From Caulobacteraceae bacterium (GTDB taxonomy: Bacteria; Pseudomonadota; Alphaproteobacteria; Caulobacterales; Caulobacteraceae), in contig JADZBR010000279.1 in the NCBI GenBank assembly GCA_020852035.1, positions 1 through 11,067 on the forward strand: a stretch of 11,067 nucleotides of DNA, given 5' to 3'. This document shows positions 6,883 through 11,067 of this stretch, one piece after another. The notes below the pieces were generated by a model. The model did no database searches, had not been told where the DNA came from, and saw nothing but the letters and a program-made list of their open reading frames with translations. Numbering within the stretch: the first letter of the stretch is position 1; every line of letters begins with the position of its first letter. The translations under genes and the position numbers were made by a program.

Positions 6883-7530
6883 ATGACCTCCGTCCCCCAG
6901 AAGTTCGCCTTCGACACCGTCTTCGACGGCGCCGGCACGATCACCCAGACCTCCGCCCTGCCCAAGCGCCTGTTTCCGGCCGAGGAGGTCGAGCGCATCC
7001 GCGCCGCCGCCTTCGCCGAGGGCGAGCGCGCCGCCATCACCCAGGCCGAAGCCGTGCAGGCCCAGGCCCTCAGCCGGATCGCCGAGGCCGCCCAGGCCGC
7101 CCTGCCGCGGCTGGCCGAAGTGGCCCACGAACACCGCGCCGGCTCCGCGCAGTTGGCGCTCGCCTGCGGCCGGACCATCGCCGATGCGGCGCTGGAGCTT
7201 TTCCCCCAGGCGCCCGTGAAGGCCGCCCTGGAGAGCCTGGCGCGCGAGGTGGAGACCACGCCCAAGCTGGTGGTCACCGCCGGGGAGGAGGTCGCCCGCG
7301 ACCTGGCCGGGATGCTCGACCAGACCGCCCAGGCCATCGGCTACGCCGGCCAGATCGTCGTGCGCGCCGAGCCGGGCATGCCCGCCGCCGCCTTCACCCT
7401 CGACTTCGGCGACGGCTCGGCCGCCTTCGATCCCGACGCCGCCGCCCGGCGCGTCGCCGCCACCCTGGAAGCCGCCCTCGCCGCCGAGGGCCTGCACGCC
7501 GAACCCCTGATCCCCGCCTCGGAAAGCTGA
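6883..7530 (+). CDS. fliH: FliH-type export ATPase regulator (FlbE of Caulobacter)
   Basis: This 215-residue, Ala/Glu-rich, mostly helical protein lies between fliG and fliN, the position of flbE (the fliH-like gene) in Caulobacter. FliH binds and restrains the FliI ATPase and tethers it to FliN at the C ring. Visible features are a short conserved N-terminal stretch (QKFAFDTVF, residues 6-14), a long helical region rich in Ala and Glu (about 35-85), and a C-terminal FliH-like domain (about 85-200). Sequence conservation in this family is low, so the call leans on context. The ATG at 6883 is chosen over the in-frame upstream ATG at 6808, because the 25 residues between them are translated from the repeat element. 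Its stop is 5 nt from the fliN start. Confidence 0.86.
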   Translation: MTSVPQKFAFDTVFDGAGTITQTSALPKRLFPAEEVERIRAAAFAEGERAAITQAEAVQAQALSRIAEAAQAALPRLAEVAHEHRAGSAQLALACGRTIADAALELFPQAPVKAALESLAREVETTPKLVVTAGEEVARDLAGMLDQTAQAIGYAGQIVVRAEPGMPAAAFTLDFGDGSAAFDPDAAARRVAATLEAALAAEGLHAEPLIPASES

Positions 7531-7535
7531 CCGCC

Positions 7536-7868
7536 ATGTCCGACACCGACCTGAAGCTCGACGAATTCGGCCCCGGCGACCTGCCGGCCGGCGAGGTTCC
7601 CGCCGAAGAGAAGGCCGCCGCCGACCTCGCCCCCGTCTTCGACGTGCCGGTGAGCATCTCCGCCGTCCTCGGCCGCTCGCAGATGAGCGTCGCCCAGCTC
7701 CTGCAGCTCGGCGCCGGCAGCGTGCTGGAGCTCGACCGCAAGGTCGGCGAGGCCATCGACATCTACGTCAACAACCGCCTGGTCGCCCGGGGCGAGGTCG
7801 TCATCGTCGACGAGCGCCTGGGCGTGACCATGACCGAGATCATCAAGGACGGCGACAACGCCGCCTGA
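7536..7868 (+). CDS. fliN: FliN, flagellar motor switch protein
   Basis: This 110-residue protein is a C-ring component that, with FliM, responds to CheY and docks FliH. The first ~33 residues are acidic and variable. The SpoA/FliN domain covers about 34-105, with the classic order FDVPVSISAVLGRSQMSVAQ, LLQLGAGSVLELDRKVGEAI, DIYVNNRLVARGEVVIVDER and LGVTMTEII. The length is typical of a short FliN. It starts 5 nt after fliH, and its stop overlaps the flbD Shine-Dalgarno sequence, so all three are one transcript. No FliM gene is present in the window. Confidence 0.95.
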   Translation: MSDTDLKLDEFGPGDLPAGEVPAEEKAAADLAPVFDVPVSISAVLGRSQMSVAQLLQLGAGSVLELDRKVGEAIDIYVNNRLVARGEVVIVDERLGVTMTEIIKDGDNAA

Positions 7869-7879
7869 GGAGTAGAACC

Positions 7880-9247
<1,368 letters not shown>

Positions 9248-9256
9248 GGCGCCAAA

Positions 9257-9394
9257 CCTTCCCCCGGTACGGGGGAAGTGGCCCGAAGGCGCAGCCGAGG
9301 GTCGATGGGGGAGGTCTGCGGGCTTTCACCACGCTTCCCCCATCGACCTTCGCCCCTTCGGGTCTCAGGCCACTTCCCCCGTACCGGGGGACGG
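9257..9394 (-). repeat. 138-bp palindromic repeat, copy 2 (between flbD and bla)
   Basis: This element has the same length as the copy at 6735-6872 and lies in the opposite orientation. Its left arm holds CCCGAAGGCGCAGCCGAGGG and its right arm the complement of the GAGACCCGAAGGGG arm. Terminal inverted repeats of about 27 bp differ at one position (the right end reads GGGGGACGG instead of GGGGGAAGG). The inner GTCGATGGGGGA / TCCCCCATCGAC pair is kept. Only the central 20 nt is unlike copy 1. It starts 9 nt after the flbD stop and could also act as a terminator-like structure for the fliF operon transcript. Confidence 0.9.
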
Positions 9395-9445
9395 TTCAGG
9401 CGCGCGCCGCAACGAGACAGGATGGTTGGAGCAGAGCCGCTTCTG

Positions 9446-10321
9446 ATGCGACAGGTGTTTCCAAGCCGCCGAACCGTCCTCGCCACCGGCGGGGCGCTGG
9501 CGCTCGCCGGCGCCCCGGCCCTGGCCCTCGCCAGCCCGTTCGCCGAACTGGAAGCCGAGGTGAGAGGCCGCCTCGGCGTCGCCGTGCTGACCGGCGCGGG
9601 CGACCTCGTCCTCGCGCATCGCGCCGACGAACGCTTCGCGATGTGCTCGACCTTCAAGGCCCTGCTCGCCGCCCGCGTGCTGGCCAAGATCGACCGCGGC
9701 GAGGAGCACCTCGACCGCGAGATCGCCTTCTCCAAGGCCGACATGCTGAGCCACGCCCCGGTCACTGAGGCCGCCCTCGCCAAGGGCCGCCTGACTGTCG
9801 GCGAACTCTGCGAGGCCGTCGTCACCGTCAGCGACAACCCGGCCGCCAACCTCCTCCTCGCCACCGTCGGCGGCCCGGCCGGCCTCACCGCCTGGCTGCG
9901 CGGCCAGGGCGACCAGGTCACCCGCCTCGACCGCAACGAACTGGCCCTCAACACCGCCATCGCCGGCGACCCCCGCGACACCACCAGCCCCGCCCAGATG
10001 GCCCGCACCCTGCGCCTGCTCACCACCGGCCAGCCCCTGACCCCGGCCTCGCGCTCCAGGCTGGTCGGCTGGATGGTCGCCTCGCCCACCGGCGCGGCCC
10101 GCCTGCGCAAGCACGCCCCCGCCGGCTGGCGCGTCGGCGACAAGACCGGCACGGGCTCCAACGGTTCGACCAACGACATCGCCGTGATCCTGCGCGACGC
10201 CGGCGGCCCGATCTTCGTCGCCAGCTACCTCACCGAAACCGAAGCGCCGCTGGCCGAGCGCGAGGCGGTCCACGCCGAGGTCGGCAGGATCGTGTTCGAG
10301 ACGTTCGGAGGCGCCGGATGA
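9446..10321 (+). CDS. bla: class A beta-lactamase with Tat signal peptide
   Basis: This 291-residue serine beta-lactamase hydrolyses beta-lactams in the periplasm. All catalytic motifs are present: S68-T-F-K71 (Ambler S70/K73), S129-D-N131 (S130), E165-L-A-L-N169 (E166 of the omega loop) and K233-T-G235. The N-terminus (SRRTVLATGGALALAGAPALALA) is a twin-arginine signal, with likely cleavage near residue 29-30. Cys67 (Ambler 69) is present, but position 238 is Gly, so the disulfide of KPC/SME-type carbapenemases is absent. The overall motif set resembles L2-like subclass A1 enzymes. The ATG at 9446 is preferred for the signal peptide; the in-frame ATG at 9422 would add 8 residues, and any start before 9394 would translate the repeat. 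It ends 11 nt from the convergent hicB. No ampR-type regulator is adjacent. Confidence 0.94.
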   Translation: MRQVFPSRRTVLATGGALALAGAPALALASPFAELEAEVRGRLGVAVLTGAGDLVLAHRADERFAMCSTFKALLAARVLAKIDRGEEHLDREIAFSKADMLSHAPVTEAALAKGRLTVGELCEAVVTVSDNPAANLLLATVGGPAGLTAWLRGQGDQVTRLDRNELALNTAIAGDPRDTTSPAQMARTLRLLTTGQPLTPASRSRLVGWMVASPTGAARLRKHAPAGWRVGDKTGTGSNGSTNDIAVILRDAGGPIFVASYLTETEAPLAEREAVHAEVGRIVFETFGGAG

Positions 10322-10332
10322 GCGCCCGCCCG

Positions 10333-10740
10333 TCAGCCGGCCTTCAGCAGATCCTCGGCGCTCTCCGCCAGGATCGCATCACGGCTGACGCCCCGCGCCT
10401 GAGCCGCCGCGTCGATGCGCGCCACCAGGCTCGCCGGCAGGGTGACGCTCAGCGCGGTCGGCTCGCCAGCCAGGTGCGCCTCGACCAGCAGCACGCCGAC
10501 CTCATCCACGTCCAGATCGTGCGGCAGCGCACCAATATCGGTGGCGGGCGGAATGGGCTCGCCGACCTCGATCATGCCGGAGAGGTGGAGTTCCAACGCT
10601 TCGCGTGCGTTCCCCGGCAGCTCTTCCAGCGTATGGGCCGCCGTCACGCAGCCGGGCAGATCGGGGAAATAGAGGCCGAAGCCTTCTCCCCCACGCTCCG
10701 CGATGCCGGCGAAGATGTAGCTGCGCAGAGGGTCATACAT
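10333..10740 (-). CDS. hicB: HicB-family antitoxin
   Basis: This 135-residue protein is the antitoxin partner of HicA: it blocks the toxin and normally represses its own operon. The N-terminal half is the HicB partial RNase H-like fold with FPDLPGC at residues 25-31, then EELPGNAREALELHLSGMIE. The C-terminal part (about 96-132; LSVTLPASLVARIDAAAQARGVSRDAILAES) is a ribbon-helix-helix type DNA-binding domain. The ATG complement at 10738-10740 lies 6 nt after the hicA stop, so hicA and hicB form one operon in the usual toxin-first order. The gene faces bla tail to tail with only 11 nt between the stop codons and no visible terminator. Confidence 0.93.
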   Translation of the reverse strand: MYDPLRSYIFAGIAERGGEGFGLYFPDLPGCVTAAHTLEELPGNAREALELHLSGMIEVGEPIPPATDIGALPHDLDVDEVGVLLVEAHLAGEPTALSVTLPASLVARIDAAAQARGVSRDAILAESAEDLLKAG

Positions 10741-10746
10741 ATCAGT

Positions 10747-10938
10747 TCATCGCCGCAACTTCATCCCGGCCTGGGTTTCGATGCTTCGCAACGTGCCCAG
10801 CGGCAGATCGCTCTTTGGATGCGGCACGGTGACGGTCGCGCCGCCCTCGGACCTGCGCAGCTGAACGTGGCTCCCCTTCTGGCGCATGATGCGCCAGCCG
10901 GCGGCCTCCAGGGCGCGTATGACATCTCGCGATCTCAC
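10747..10938 (-). CDS. hicA: HicA-family mRNA interferase toxin
   Basis: This 63-residue protein has the compact double-stranded-RNA-binding-like fold of HicA, a ribosome-independent mRNA-cleaving toxin. Conserved features are RDVIRALEAAGWRIMRQKGSH with the catalytic His at residue 24, followed by the strand VTVPHPK (38-42) and LPLGTLRSIETQAGM. The length is normal and all key residues are intact, so it looks functional. The start is GTG (complement of 10936-10938); a longer frame from 10975 is in a different phase and is not HicA-like. It is the first gene of hicA-hicB. The next gene to the right is divergent, with 52 nt between the starts; no clear promoter or operator could be picked out there. 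Confidence 0.93.
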   Translation of the reverse strand: MRSRDVIRALEAAGWRIMRQKGSHVQLRRSEGGATVTVPHPKSDLPLGTLRSIETQAGMKLRR

Positions 10939-10990
10939 GACCGCCAGCTAAGCGCATCGCGCGCGCCAAAGACAACCTTCGGTAGCGCCC

Positions 10991-11067
10991 ATGGCTGACA
11001 TCGGCCTCATCTCCCCCGCCCAGGGCTCCGGCCAGTCGCCTCGCGCGATGATCGGCCGGATGTTCCG
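10991..11067 (+). CDS. flhA: start of a plus-strand gene, probably flhA (3' partial)
   Basis: An ATG at 10991 opens a frame that stays open to the window edge (25 full codons: MADIGLISPAQG, then SGQSPRAMIGRMF). The visible part is a polar N-terminus without a membrane segment. FlhA, the large export-gate membrane protein, follows flbD in the Caulobacter fliF operon and typically has such a short variable N-terminus before its first transmembrane helix, so flhA is the best guess from position. Nothing visible proves it. No strong Shine-Dalgarno sequence precedes the ATG (GGTAGCGCCC only), so the exact start is unsure; Met20 at 11048 is an alternative. Confidence 0.45.
   Translation, partial: MADIGLISPAQGSGQSPRAMIGRMF

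Noticed and set aside
6702..6886. Short frame starting directly after the fliG stop (ATG at 6702)
   Set aside because: It is mostly translation of the 138-bp repeat and runs into fliH out of frame; it has no similarity to a protein I recognise.
10318..10998. Plus-strand frame (226 codons) overlapping the bla stop by ATGA
   Set aside because: The overlap looks like an operon junction, but the frame is the antisense of hicB-hicA, whose families are recognisable on the minus strand.

Overview
The window is GC-rich, dense, and reads as a flagellar cluster of a member of the Caulobacterales (Caulobacter/Phenylobacterium type). This rests on the gene order fliK-flgD-flgE-sciP-fliF-fliG-fliH(flbE)-fliN-flbD, on the presence of SciP (a small alphaproteobacterial CtrA antagonist) and FlbD (the Caulobacter sigma-54 flagellar activator), and on CtrA-like TTAA-N7-TTAA boxes ahead of sciP and fliF. 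The genus is inferred, not shown.

Layout, left to right. Positions 1-3249 hold the hook genes: the 3' part of fliK (hook length control), flgD (hook cap) and flgE (hook protein), all on the plus strand, ending in a hairpin terminator. Positions 3250-3770 hold sciP, a stand-alone regulator with its own upstream CtrA-like box and a strong terminator. Positions 3771-4029 hold an imperfect inverted-repeat element, a second CtrA-like box and the fliF leader. Positions 4030-9247 hold the fliF operon: MS ring (FliF), C-ring switch (FliG, FliN), export ATPase regulator (FliH/FlbE) and the transcription factor FlbD. In Caulobacter the next gene is flhA.

Here the expected flbD-flhA junction is split by about 1.7 kb of accessory DNA. 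In order it holds a 138-bp palindromic repeat, a Tat-exported class A beta-lactamase gene (plus strand), and a convergent hicA-hicB toxin-antitoxin pair (minus strand). After that, a new plus-strand reading frame begins at 10991 and runs off the window; by position it is most likely flhA. A second copy of the 138-bp repeat, in the opposite orientation, sits between fliG and fliH. The two copies match closely except for a 20-nt centre.

How it works together: CtrA is expected to switch on the fliF operon and sciP. SciP then dampens CtrA activity. FlbD, made from the last part of the fliF operon, activates late sigma-54 genes such as the hook genes and represses fliF. This logic is known from Caulobacter and is inferred here. 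I see no wholly new system. The most interesting parts are the accessory insertion inside a normally tight operon and the repeat family, one copy of which appears to supply the ribosome binding site of fliH.
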